Positions 15,472-24,432 of a DNA stretch of 64,000 bases are shown here, piece after piece. Positions within the stretch are counted from its first letter, which is position 1; every line of letters starts with the position of its first letter. The stretch is from Mycolicibacterium rhodesiae (lineage in GTDB: Bacteria; Actinomycetota; Actinomycetes; Mycobacteriales; Mycobacteriaceae). The position numbers were made by a program, and so were the translations under genes. Location of the stretch: the NCBI RefSeq assembly GCF_002086695.1, contig NZ_MVIH01000016.1:1-64000 (forward strand), given 5' to 3'. A model generated the notes under the pieces. It was not told where the DNA came from. It ran no database searches and was given only the letters and a program-made list of their open reading frames with translations.

Positions 15472-17349
15472 CTAGGGCGTGATGATGTTGAAGCTCGGGT
15501 CCGGCTGATCCAGCGCACCGAGAAAGGTCTGCAGCGCTTGCGGATCGCCGGTGGTCTCCAGACCCGGTGACGTGAAATCGCCTGCCGCGGCGGCCAGTAG
15601 CCGCAGTTTGGTGGCCATCCGGATGGTGGCGGTCGCCGTCGACTCGTCTGCCGGGCACTGCCGGTAGACCAGCACACCGTTGCGCAGGGTGAGCCGGTAG
15701 TTGGCGTCGAGGTCGGCGAACGTCACATCGAGCGCGATGTCCAGATCCCACGACCGCGGCCCGTTGACGCTGATCGCCAGCACGTCGAACATCTGCTCCG
15801 GGGTGAGCTGGGCCAGTAGCGTCGTCGGCGACACCTGGGTGGGCGTGCCGAAGTTGCCGTCGCGCAGCTCGGTGGCACCGGACAGGAAGAAGTTGCGCCA
15901 CGTCGCACACTCGGCGCCGTACGCCATCTGTTCGAGTGTGTCGGCATACAACTCCCTGGCACCCGCATGCTGTTCGTCAGTGAAGATGACGTGATCGAGT
16001 AGCGTTGCCGCCCAACGGTAGTCACCGGATTCCGCAGCCGTGCGGGCCAGCTCGACCACCCGGTCGGCACCACCCATCGCCTCGACGTAGCGCGGCCCGA
16101 TCGCTTCCGGCGGGTGCGCCCACAACCGCGCCGGGTTGCCGTCGAACCAGCCCATGTAGCGCTGGTAGACGGCTTTGACGTTGTGGCTGACCGATCCGTA
16201 GTAGCCGTGCGCATGCCACGCCTTGTGCAGCGCGGGCGGCATCTGGAAGCCTTCCGCGATCTCGATGCCGGTGTAGCCCTGATTGAGCTGCCTTAGCGTC
16301 TGGTCGTGCAGGTAGGCATAGAGATCGCGCTGGAGGGAAAGGAATTCGACGATATTGTCCTGCCCCCACGTCGGCCAGTGATGCGAGGCGAACACCACGT
16401 CGGTGCGGTCGGCGAACGTCTCGATGGCCTCGGTCAGATACCCGGACCATCCGTGCGGGTCACGGACCAGTGCCCCGCGCAACGTCAACAGGTTGTGCAG
16501 ATTGTGCGTCGCGTTCTCCGCCATGCACAACGCGCGGAACTTCGGGAAGTAGAAGTGCATCTCGGCGGGCGCCTCGGTGCCCGGGGCCATCTGGAATTCG
16601 ATCTCGACGCCGTCGATGGTGTGTTTCTCACCGGTGGTGGTGATGTCGATGGTCGGCACGATGATCGCCACCTCGCCGGTCGACGGGGTCTGGCCCAACC
16701 CGCAGCCGACCTGCCCTTGCGGGCCACGTTCGAGGACGGCGCCGTACATGTAGCCGGCACGACGGGCCATCGCCGTCCCGGCATAGACGTTCTCCTGGAC
16801 GGCGTGCTCGGTGAACCCCTCCGGGGCCAGCACCGCAACCTTGCCCGCATCGACGTCGGCCTGGGTGGTCACGCCGAGGACTCCGCCGAAGTGGTCGACG
16901 TGGGAGTGCGTATAAATGACCGCGACCACGGGCCGGTCACCACGGTGCGCGCGGTAGAGCGCCAACGCGGCCGCGGCCGTCTCGGTGGAGACAAGCGGAT
17001 CGATCACCACGATGCCTGTGTCACCCTCGATGAAGCTGATGTTGGACAGATCCAGTCCGCGAACCTGGTAGATGCCCTCGACCACCTCGTAGAGGCCCTG
17101 TTTGGCCGCCAGGATGGACTGTCGCCACAGACTCGGGTGGACCGATGCCGGCGCATCTCCGTCGAGGAATCCGTACGCGTCGTTGTCCCACACCACCCGT
17201 CCGTCGGCGGCTTTGACCACGCACGGACTCAGGGCGGCGATGAAGCCGCGGTCGGCGGCGTCGAAGTCCGAGGTGTCCTCGAACGGCAGGGACTCCAGGT
17301 GCTCGGCATGGGCGGCCTCGATGACGGCGGAAGGCGGCTTGGGTGTCAT
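15472..17349 (-). CDS. Alkyl sulfatase, metallo-beta-lactamase fold (Rv3762c-like)
   Basis: 625 residues from ATG 17349; a longer frame to 17409 overlaps the upstream gene's end. The binuclear zinc motif THSHVDHFGG is at residues 147-156, within an SdsA-type hydrolase domain. The C-terminal 130 residues form an SCP2-like lipid-binding domain (MFDVLAISVNGPRSWD onward), the standard SdsA1 layout. Such enzymes cleave alkyl sulfate esters to alcohol and sulfate. No signal peptide is seen, unlike Pseudomonas SdsA1. Length and position match Rv3762c of M. tuberculosis. Confidence 0.9.
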   Translation of the reverse strand: MTPKPPSAVIEAAHAEHLESLPFEDTSDFDAADRGFIAALSPCVVKAADGRVVWDNDAYGFLDGDAPASVHPSLWRQSILAAKQGLYEVVEGIYQVRGLDLSNISFIEGDTGIVVIDPLVSTETAAAALALYRAHRGDRPVVAVIYTHSHVDHFGGVLGVTTQADVDAGKVAVLAPEGFTEHAVQENVYAGTAMARRAGYMYGAVLERGPQGQVGCGLGQTPSTGEVAIIVPTIDITTTGEKHTIDGVEIEFQMAPGTEAPAEMHFYFPKFRALCMAENATHNLHNLLTLRGALVRDPHGWSGYLTEAIETFADRTDVVFASHHWPTWGQDNIVEFLSLQRDLYAYLHDQTLRQLNQGYTGIEIAEGFQMPPALHKAWHAHGYYGSVSHNVKAVYQRYMGWFDGNPARLWAHPPEAIGPRYVEAMGGADRVVELARTAAESGDYRWAATLLDHVIFTDEQHAGARELYADTLEQMAYGAECATWRNFFLSGATELRDGNFGTPTQVSPTTLLAQLTPEQMFDVLAISVNGPRSWDLDIALDVTFADLDANYRLTLRNGVLVYRQCPADESTATATIRMATKLRLLAAAAGDFTSPGLETTGDPQALQTFLGALDQPDPSFNIITP

Positions 17350-17377
17350 ACCGTAATCCTCGCCTAGGACGACCTCG

Positions 17378-19366
17378 TCAGGTCCAGAATCCGTTGAGAG
17401 GTTGGGCATACTTGTCGTTGTTGGTCATCGGCGGCAACCCGAGCGCGTCCTCGATGGTGCGCAGCGTGCTGTAGTGGTCGTAGTGGTCGGTGACGACGAA
17501 GGCGCCGCCTTTCATGCCGCCCGCGCTCACCGCCATCGGCGAGGGGATCACCACCGTGACGACATGGTTGCCCTCGTTGCCGAAGCCCAGCGTGATGTTG
17601 TTGTTGTCCTCGTCGAACGTGACGATCAGCACCGACTTGGTGGTGTTCCAGACCTCCGAGTTCATGATCGTCGGCACGTTGTCCGCCAAGAACTGGTCGA
17701 GCGCGGGGACGTTGTACTGGTGGCGCGGATCGATCTGCGAGAACGCGAAGTGCGCGACTCCGGCCAAGGAGCTGACCGGGCCTTCACCGTTGGAGTCCTC
17801 GTCGGCGGCGAACCACACGAAATCAGGTGTGGTCGCGTCTGATTGGAGGTCGGTCGCCATCTGGGTCAGCGGGAACATGTGCGCTGCCGCATAGGACTGG
17901 TTGTCACCGATGCCGGCGAATGCCGGCCAGGGCGTCTGGTCGGTCGAGTAGTTCGCGGTATTGACCAACGGCTGGCCTGGCGTCATGCCTTGGGCGTAGG
18001 CAGCCCACGTCTTGCTGTGGGTGTCCAGGTTGACGGCGAGGTTGTTCGGATCGGTGATGCACACCGACTTGCAGTTGTAGGTCTTGCCGTAGACCTGGCC
18101 GCCGACGATCGCGTAGTAGTTCGGCAGGCTGGGGTGGGTCACCGCGTAGTAGTTGTTGGCGAGCCCGTAGCCGTTGATCAAGCTGTTGAGGAACGGCGCG
18201 TTGGGGCTTCCGACGATGTCGTTGTAGCCCTTGTTCTCCATGTAGACCAGGAAGACATGGTCGAGCGGCTGGACATCGGACACCGGCGGCGCCGGCGCTG
18301 GTGGTGCGGGTTGCGCGGTGCCGATGCTGAAGGACAGGTTGTCGGCGTACGCGTTGTTGTACCGGGCCGTGAAACCGATCACCACCGGATTCAGGTCGTG
18401 CATGGTCAAGGTGACGACGGCGCTGCGGGTGCCGACCGGGACGGTTCCGATGGCGGTGCGTTGCCGGAACCCGGTCTGCCCCCACCGATCCAGGTTGGAG
18501 ACCGGCCCGATCGTCGAACTTCCGAGGTAGAGCTGATTCTGGTCGAGGAAGGTGACTTTCACACTGGCGAAGGACGGATCCAGTAGATAGCCGCCCAGGT
18601 AACCGTTGAGGTTGAACGGTACTGTGCCGCTGTCGATCTCCGCACTGGAGGCACTGAGGTCCACGGTCTGGGAAAGCTTGGACGTGGCCACGTCTCCGCC
18701 ACCGAAGAACTGGGCGCCGCCTCCGGGAGGCGCCGCGTTGACGCCCGGGAACGAGACGATGGCGGGGAGGTTCGGCCATGCGAAGCTCAGCCCCACCGGC
18801 CACGCGTTGCGTAGTTCGCCGTACTGAACCACGGTCGGGGTGCCGGTTGCCGTCCACCCCGGCACACTGACGGTGCTGTTGCCGTACCCGGCCGGATCGC
18901 CGAGCTCGGCGCCCGGGTTCGTCAGCAGATTGGGCCCGGTTGCCGGAACAGCTGTGGTCGTGACCACGCCCGCCTTGCCGATACCGGTGATGCGACGCAG
19001 CTCATTGCCTGCGTAGGCCAGCATCGATGAGACTGCCGCCGGAGAAGGCGGCGTGCCGTCGCCGACCAGAGAATGCAACGCGGTGGCAATCGAGTGCGCG
19101 GTGGGAGGATGGCCGACCGGAGCCGAAAGTTGCGCTGGTTTGGCCACTTTGGCAGACCCCGGGCCGGCAGCCAAACTGGGCGTCACCCGGTGCGTCTTGC
19201 CCACTGCCGCGGGTTTCGGCTTGGCGGCCGATGCCGTGCTACCCGAGGCGGTCGAGGTGTTCGATGGCTGGGCGTCCGCCACACAGGGCGTACTTGCCAA
19301 CCAGGAACCGATCCCCAGGGCTACCGCGAGCGCCCCGACCCTGCCGATATGTGCTGCATTGCGCAT
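17378..19366 (-). CDS. Secreted phosphoesterase (phospholipase C/acid phosphatase family)
   Basis: 662 residues. An N-terminal signal peptide (hydrophobic about 10-31, ending CVADAQP) is followed by a low-complexity Ser/Ala/Lys/Pro region to about 100. A beta-rich segment at about 150-355 begins NLLTNPGAELGD, like choice-of-anchor or carbohydrate-binding modules. The phosphoesterase domain runs from about 370: VYMENKGYNDIVG, THPSLPNYYAIVGG, then VTFDEDNNN and VVTDHYDHYSTLRTIED. It probably acts on phosphate esters outside the cell. It lies 28 bases upstream of the alkyl sulfatase on the same strand, suggesting joint scavenging. Confidence 0.85.
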   Translation of the reverse strand: MRNAAHIGRVGALAVALGIGSWLASTPCVADAQPSNTSTASGSTASAAKPKPAAVGKTHRVTPSLAAGPGSAKVAKPAQLSAPVGHPPTAHSIATALHSLVGDGTPPSPAAVSSMLAYAGNELRRITGIGKAGVVTTTAVPATGPNLLTNPGAELGDPAGYGNSTVSVPGWTATGTPTVVQYGELRNAWPVGLSFAWPNLPAIVSFPGVNAAPPGGGAQFFGGGDVATSKLSQTVDLSASSAEIDSGTVPFNLNGYLGGYLLDPSFASVKVTFLDQNQLYLGSSTIGPVSNLDRWGQTGFRQRTAIGTVPVGTRSAVVTLTMHDLNPVVIGFTARYNNAYADNLSFSIGTAQPAPPAPAPPVSDVQPLDHVFLVYMENKGYNDIVGSPNAPFLNSLINGYGLANNYYAVTHPSLPNYYAIVGGQVYGKTYNCKSVCITDPNNLAVNLDTHSKTWAAYAQGMTPGQPLVNTANYSTDQTPWPAFAGIGDNQSYAAAHMFPLTQMATDLQSDATTPDFVWFAADEDSNGEGPVSSLAGVAHFAFSQIDPRHQYNVPALDQFLADNVPTIMNSEVWNTTKSVLIVTFDEDNNNITLGFGNEGNHVVTVVIPSPMAVSAGGMKGGAFVVTDHYDHYSTLRTIEDALGLPPMTNNDKYAQPLNGFWT

Positions 19367-19439
19367 GACCCGTACTCCCGCCGACCCGATAGACCAGATC
19401 GTACGAAGTACGGGCCCTGCGCGGACCGTAATTGACGGG

Positions 19440-21350
19440 TTACTTCGGGGCGCTCAGGTCGTACACCTCGGTGCCACCCACATCTTGTGCGGTGAAGTGC
19501 TGCTGCACCCACTCGGTGATCTGGGTGCCGGGGCCGGAGTCACCACCGGGCCCTCCGCGATGGCCGCCACCGGGACCGTTGCCCGCGATGAAGTAATGGA
19601 CCTGCCCCGTCGCGACGTAGGTCTGGAACTGTTCCAGTGTCGGTGAGTTGTCGCCGCCGCTGAACCCGCCGATCGACATGATCGACGTGCCAGTGGCCAG
19701 CTCAAGGCTGCCGGCCGTATGTGAGCCGACAGTTGCTGCGGCCCAACGGTTGTCAGCCTGGGTCAGCAACACCTTGAGTTCAGCGTTCTCCGAGGCCTGG
19801 ACGCCCTGTCCACCCGGACCGCCGGGACCGCCGAAGCCGAACCCCATGTTCGATCGTGCTGGGCCTGACGTCGGGATACCGCCCCCGTGATTACCGGCGA
19901 CCGTCTCGACGGTGTATGCGGCGGTGGCGACCAACCCGAACAGCAAGCCTGCCGCGGCGACCGCGACCGTCCAGCGGCCGAGGCGGTGGCCCCCCGCCAG
20001 CAGGACCGCGGACACCAGGATCGAGCCTGCCAGAACCACCCACCGCAGCCAGGGGAGCCACTCGGGTGTGCGGTCGAGCAAGAGGAAGTTCCACACCCCG
20101 GTCACCACAAGCATCGCCGAGAGGACCACGCGTGACGCGACAAACTGCCTGCCACGCCAGAGTTCTCGCACACCGATGCCGATCACTGCGCCGATCGCCG
20201 GCGCCAGAGCGATCGTGTAATAGGGATGCATGATCCCCTTCATGAAGCTGAACACCACGACTGTGACCACCAGCCAGCCGCCCCACAGCAACAGCGAAGC
20301 GCGGGTTCGGTCGGTACGCGGCGCGCGCCTGGTGAACCACAGCCCGGCAACCAAGGCGATCAGCGCGGCGGGCAACAGCCAGGAGATCTCGGTGCCCATC
20401 GACTCCCCGAACATCCGGGTGATGCCGGTGGACCCGCCGAACATCGCGCCGCCCATCGGTCCGGGGCCCCCCTCGGACGTCGAGCTGCCGCCCGGATTCC
20501 CGTCGCCGCCGAACACCCGGCCCAGACCGTTGTAACCCAGCGCCAGCTGTAGCAGGCTGTTGTCGGTGGATCCGCCGATATAGGGCCGAGAATCACTGGG
20601 CCACAAGCTGACCAGAGCCAGGTACCACCCGGCGGACACCACCATGGCGACCAAACCGGTCGCCAGAAGACGCAACCGCAGCCAGACACTTCCCGGGACT
20701 GCGACCAATACCACCAGCGCGAGCGCCGGGGTGACCAGCAGGGCCTGCAGGAGCTTGGCCAGGAACGCGAACCCGATGGCCACGCCGGCCAGGGCGATCC
20801 AGCGGGTGGGGTTGGCCTCCAGCGCGCGGATCACGCAGTACGCGGCCACCACCATCAACAGAACGAGAAGAGCGTCGGGGTTGTTGAACCGGAACATCAA
20901 CGCCGCCACCGGGGTCAGCGCCAGCACCGCACCCGCGAGCAGACCGGCGCCGTAGCCGCTGATCCGACGTACCGTGCTGTAGACCAGCGCCACGGACGCC
21001 ACACCCATCAAGGCCTGCGGCACCAGCATCGACAGCGTGCCGAATCCGAAGATCCGCCCGGACAACGCCATCACCCACTGCGCGGCAGGTGGCTTGTCCA
21101 CCGTGATCGCGTTGCCGGCGTCGATCGAGCCGAACAGCAAGGCCTTCCAGCTCTGGGTGCCGGCCTGCACCGCCGCCGCGTAGTACTCGTTGGCCCACCC
21201 GGCGGCGTCCAGTCCCCACAGATAGAGCACGGCGGTGACCGCGAGGAGTAGTCCCAGCGCCGGGCTCACCCAACGCGGCCGCGGCGAGCGCGGTTGGGCC
21301 TGCGGCGCGATGTCCGTCGGCCTCTCGGTGTACTCAGCGAGCATGGTCAT
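19440..21350 (-). CDS. GT39/ArnT-like membrane glycosyltransferase (first copy)
   Basis: 636 residues with about eleven membrane segments up to residue 480, then an exported C-terminal domain. GT-C features: first extracytoplasmic loop GWANEYYAAAVQAG and GSIDAGNAITVDKPPAAQW, where acidic residues likely bind polyprenyl-phosphate sugar. Gly-rich inserts occur near residues 290-312 and 500-515. It is a paralogue of 22636-24432 (shared FRFNNPDALL, LALGYNGLGR and HPYYTIALAPAIG). The start at 21350 overlaps the GT2-GtrA stop by one base (TAATG). Acceptor unknown; transfer to an envelope polymer or protein is inferred. Confidence 0.88.
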   Translation of the reverse strand: MTMLAEYTERPTDIAPQAQPRSPRPRWVSPALGLLLAVTAVLYLWGLDAAGWANEYYAAAVQAGTQSWKALLFGSIDAGNAITVDKPPAAQWVMALSGRIFGFGTLSMLVPQALMGVASVALVYSTVRRISGYGAGLLAGAVLALTPVAALMFRFNNPDALLVLLMVVAAYCVIRALEANPTRWIALAGVAIGFAFLAKLLQALLVTPALALVVLVAVPGSVWLRLRLLATGLVAMVVSAGWYLALVSLWPSDSRPYIGGSTDNSLLQLALGYNGLGRVFGGDGNPGGSSTSEGGPGPMGGAMFGGSTGITRMFGESMGTEISWLLPAALIALVAGLWFTRRAPRTDRTRASLLLWGGWLVVTVVVFSFMKGIMHPYYTIALAPAIGAVIGIGVRELWRGRQFVASRVVLSAMLVVTGVWNFLLLDRTPEWLPWLRWVVLAGSILVSAVLLAGGHRLGRWTVAVAAAGLLFGLVATAAYTVETVAGNHGGGIPTSGPARSNMGFGFGGPGGPGGQGVQASENAELKVLLTQADNRWAAATVGSHTAGSLELATGTSIMSIGGFSGGDNSPTLEQFQTYVATGQVHYFIAGNGPGGGHRGGPGGDSGPGTQITEWVQQHFTAQDVGGTEVYDLSAPK

Positions 21351-22591
21351 TACTTTCCTCCAACAATCTGGCCGGTGCGCCGGGGGTGAAACACCCAGCC
21401 GCGCAACAGCACGAAGCGAACGATGGTGGCCATCAGGTTGGCCGCGATGAGCACCAAGAGTTCGACCGCGCGGTGCGGTTCGCCCAGCATGTGCAGCAGC
21501 GCCAGGGCACCGCTGGTCAGGCCCAGCCCGATACCGAAGACCACGAAGCCCTCGAACTGATGGCGTGCCACACCGCCTCGGCCGCGGACCCCGAAGGTGA
21601 ACCGTCGGTTGGCTGCGGTGTTGACGATCGCCGTCAGCAGAAGCGCCACCAGGTTGGCGCCCTGGGCGCCGATCGGGCGCAGCAGCAGGAACAACAGCAG
21701 GTAGGCCAGCGTGGACGCGATGCCGATCGCCGCGAACCGCACGCCTTGGTTCAACAGGGATTTCGGCGCCCCGGCCTGGTTACCGAATTGCGCACCGATC
21801 GCCTTGACCGGGATCTGTCCGGTGCCGAATCCCTTGAGCAAGCGTGCGATTCCTTTCAGGTCGGCGACCGCGGTGGCCACGATGTCGACCCGGCTGTCGG
21901 GGTCGTCGATCCAGTCGACGGGAACTTCATGGATACGCAGGCCGCTGCGCTCGGCCAGCACCAGGAGTTCGGTGTCGAAGAACCAGCCGGTGTCCTCGAC
22001 GTAGGGCAACAGCTCGGCCGCGACATCGGCGCGGATCGCCTTGAAACCGCACTGGGCGTCACTGAACTTGGCGGCCAGCGTCGAACGCAGGATCAGGTTG
22101 TAGCAGCGCGAGATGACCTCGCGCTTGGCGCCGCGCACCACGCGGGAGCCGCGACCCAGCCGTGTGCCGATCGCCAGATCGGAATGGCCCGACACCAGCG
22201 GTGCCACCAGCGGTGCCAGTGCCGCCAGATCGGTCGACAGGTCGACGTCCATGTAGGCGAGCACCGGCGCATCCGAGGCCGACCACACCGCGTGCAACGC
22301 CCGCCCCCGGCCCTTCTGCTCGAGGCGCACCATGCGAACCTCCGGCAATTCGTCAGCCAGACGCGCGGCCACCGCGGGGGTGTCGTCGATGCTGGCGTTG
22401 TCGGCGATCGTGATGCGGAACGAGAACGGGAAGTCCTCGCGCAGGTGGCGGTGCAACCGGTGAATCGAGTCGGCCAGCACGGCCTGCTCGTTGTACACCG
22501 GGACGACGACATCGAGCACGGGCACACCGCGGTCGGCGGCGGTCAGTGCGGCGTTGCGTCGGCGTGCCACGGGGATGTCGGTGATGGTCAT
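21350..22591 (-). CDS. GT2 glycosyltransferase fused to a GtrA membrane domain
   Basis: 413 residues from ATG 22591. The N-terminal GT-A domain (about 25-250) has DVVVPVYNEQ, the sugar-nucleotide DxD region AYMDVDLSTD and FFDTELLVLAER, as in polyprenyl-phosphate sugar synthases. The C-terminal part from about 285 is a four-helix GtrA domain, a candidate flippase for the lipid-linked sugar. The fusion suggests that one protein makes and flips polyprenyl-phosphate-sugar. The flanking GT39 enzymes would use it as donor. It resembles the B. subtilis YkcC/YkcB pairing. Sugar not predictable. Confidence 0.9.
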   Translation of the reverse strand: MTITDIPVARRRNAALTAADRGVPVLDVVVPVYNEQAVLADSIHRLHRHLREDFPFSFRITIADNASIDDTPAVAARLADELPEVRMVRLEQKGRGRALHAVWSASDAPVLAYMDVDLSTDLAALAPLVAPLVSGHSDLAIGTRLGRGSRVVRGAKREVISRCYNLILRSTLAAKFSDAQCGFKAIRADVAAELLPYVEDTGWFFDTELLVLAERSGLRIHEVPVDWIDDPDSRVDIVATAVADLKGIARLLKGFGTGQIPVKAIGAQFGNQAGAPKSLLNQGVRFAAIGIASTLAYLLLFLLLRPIGAQGANLVALLLTAIVNTAANRRFTFGVRGRGGVARHQFEGFVVFGIGLGLTSGALALLHMLGEPHRAVELLVLIAANLMATIVRFVLLRGWVFHPRRTGQIVGGK

Positions 22592-22635
22592 GCGTTTATC
22601 GTCGGCCGTGGCGGTGAGGGCCCAATTTGTCTTTG

Positions 22636-24432
22636 CTATGCGGCGGCTGTGAATCCGCGGGACAGGTCGTACACGGTTACGCCGTCGACCTCGCGAGACG
22701 CGAAATTCGCGCTCACCCAACGCTGAATCTGCTCGGCGGCATCACTGCCCGACCGGTTGCCGAACATGAATCCGGGCATGTCGCTGCGGATGAACCAGTG
22801 GATGCGGCGCTGGGTGACGTAGGCCTGAAATTGGTCGAGGGTAGGAGCGGGGTCGGTGCCGTTGAAGCCGCCGACGGCCATCACCGGCAATCCGGTCGCG
22901 AGCTGGTAACCGGCGGCGTTGCTCGAACCGACCACGGCGCCCGCCCAGGTGAATTGGCCGGCGTCCTGGCGTAGGGATGCCGTCAGCGCAGCGCCCGGCC
23001 GAGGTGCGTCGAACATGCCGCCCGGCGGTCCGCCCCGCCCGCTCGATGGGCCCACCGACGGGATGGCACCGCTGTGCGGTGCGGCGACGGTGGCCAACGA
23101 GAACGCAACCGGTCCGGCCAGCACGGCGACCACGGCCAATATCCCCACCGCCATGCCGACCCGGCGCGGCAGGCGCGACACCACCAGCAACAGAAGGGCA
23201 CAACCGATGGCGGTCACCACGACGACCACCCGAAGCCACGACAACCACTCCGAATCGCGCTGTAGCAGAAGGTAAGCCAGCACACCGGTGATGACAACGA
23301 TCCCGGAGAGCGTGGTCGCCGCGCGAATATCGGTGCGCTGCCGCCACAGCAGCGCAGTGCCGACAGCCAGGCCGCCACCGATCGCGGGGGCCAGCGCCAC
23401 GGTGTAGTACGGGTGCAGGATGCCGTTGGCAAAGCTGAACACCACCGCGGTGACGAGCAGCCAGCCGGCCCACAGCAGCAGCGCAGCCCGAGTGAGGTCG
23501 GTGCAGGGTGCGTGGCGGGTGATCACCAGCCCCGCGACGATCGCGATGACCGCGGCCGGCATCAGCCAGGCGATATGGGTGCCCATCTCCGCACCGAACA
23601 GTCGCGCCCACCCGACATCGGAGTTCATGTTGCCGAGGCCGCCGACTTCCTCGCCGGTGATCCGCCCGAGACCGTTGTAGCCCAAGGCCAACTCGAGGAT
23701 CGAATTATGCTGTGAACCACCGATATACGGCCGCGCAGTCGCAGGCCAAACGGCGACCAATAGCAGATACCAGCCACCGGACGCCACCAGGGCGGCCACC
23801 GCGGCCGCCAGGCGCACGAGGCGTGTCCGCAGCGGCACCGCGGCAGCGACCAGATAGACCGCGCCGAGTGCGGGCAGCACCAAAAAGGCCTGCATCATCT
23901 TGGCGAGGAAGCCGACCCCGACCGCCACTCCCGCCAGCGGCATCCACCACCACGCGGCGTCGCCGTCCAGTGCCCGCAGCGTGGCGTAAGCGGCCACGAC
24001 CAGCGAAAGAACCAGCAGCGCATCGGGATTGTTGAACCGGAACATCAGCGCCGCGGCCGGCGTGAGCGCCAGCACCGCGCCGGCCAAGAGTCCGGGCAGG
24101 GGTCCGCTGACGCGGCGGACCGCCGCATACAGCACCGCCACCGCCGCGATGCCGAACAGCGCCTGCGGCACCAGGATGCTCCAGGGATTGACCCCGAACA
24201 TGCGCGCCGAAAGGCCGGTCACCCACAGTGCGGCGGGCGTCTTGTCGACGGTGATCGCGTTGCCTGCGTCGCTGGACCCGAACAGCCATGCCGTCCAGTT
24301 CTCCGCACCGGCCTGCGCCGCCGCCGAATAGAACGGATTCGCCCAGCCGCTGGCGCCCAGGTTCCACATGTACAGCACAGCCGTGACGGCAAGCAGAACC
24401 GCGAGAGCGCCATAGTCCTTGCTGCGGATCAT
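22636..24432 (-). CDS. GT39/ArnT-like membrane glycosyltransferase (second copy)
   Basis: 598 residues from ATG 24432, whose ATGA overlaps the tcrY stop by four bases; the open frame continues upstream only as a shadow of tcrY. It has about eleven membrane segments and a periplasmic C-terminal domain. The first loop reads GWANPFYSAAAQAG and GSSDAGNAITVDKTPAALW. It lacks the acidic residue seen as Glu in the other copy's WANEYY, so the catalytic acid is probably the Asp of SSDAGN or VDK. Translational coupling to the sensor kinase makes it part of the TcrXY operon. Confidence 0.88.
   Translation of the reverse strand: MIRSKDYGALAVLLAVTAVLYMWNLGASGWANPFYSAAAQAGAENWTAWLFGSSDAGNAITVDKTPAALWVTGLSARMFGVNPWSILVPQALFGIAAVAVLYAAVRRVSGPLPGLLAGAVLALTPAAALMFRFNNPDALLVLSLVVAAYATLRALDGDAAWWWMPLAGVAVGVGFLAKMMQAFLVLPALGAVYLVAAAVPLRTRLVRLAAAVAALVASGGWYLLLVAVWPATARPYIGGSQHNSILELALGYNGLGRITGEEVGGLGNMNSDVGWARLFGAEMGTHIAWLMPAAVIAIVAGLVITRHAPCTDLTRAALLLWAGWLLVTAVVFSFANGILHPYYTVALAPAIGGGLAVGTALLWRQRTDIRAATTLSGIVVITGVLAYLLLQRDSEWLSWLRVVVVVTAIGCALLLLVVSRLPRRVGMAVGILAVVAVLAGPVAFSLATVAAPHSGAIPSVGPSSGRGGPPGGMFDAPRPGAALTASLRQDAGQFTWAGAVVGSSNAAGYQLATGLPVMAVGGFNGTDPAPTLDQFQAYVTQRRIHWFIRSDMPGFMFGNRSGSDAAEQIQRWVSANFASREVDGVTVYDLSRGFTAAA

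Noticed and set aside
19400..19412. CGTAC-GAA-GTACG upstream of the first GT39 gene's downstream neighbour
   Set aside because: Five-base arms occur often by chance, and no regulator points to it.
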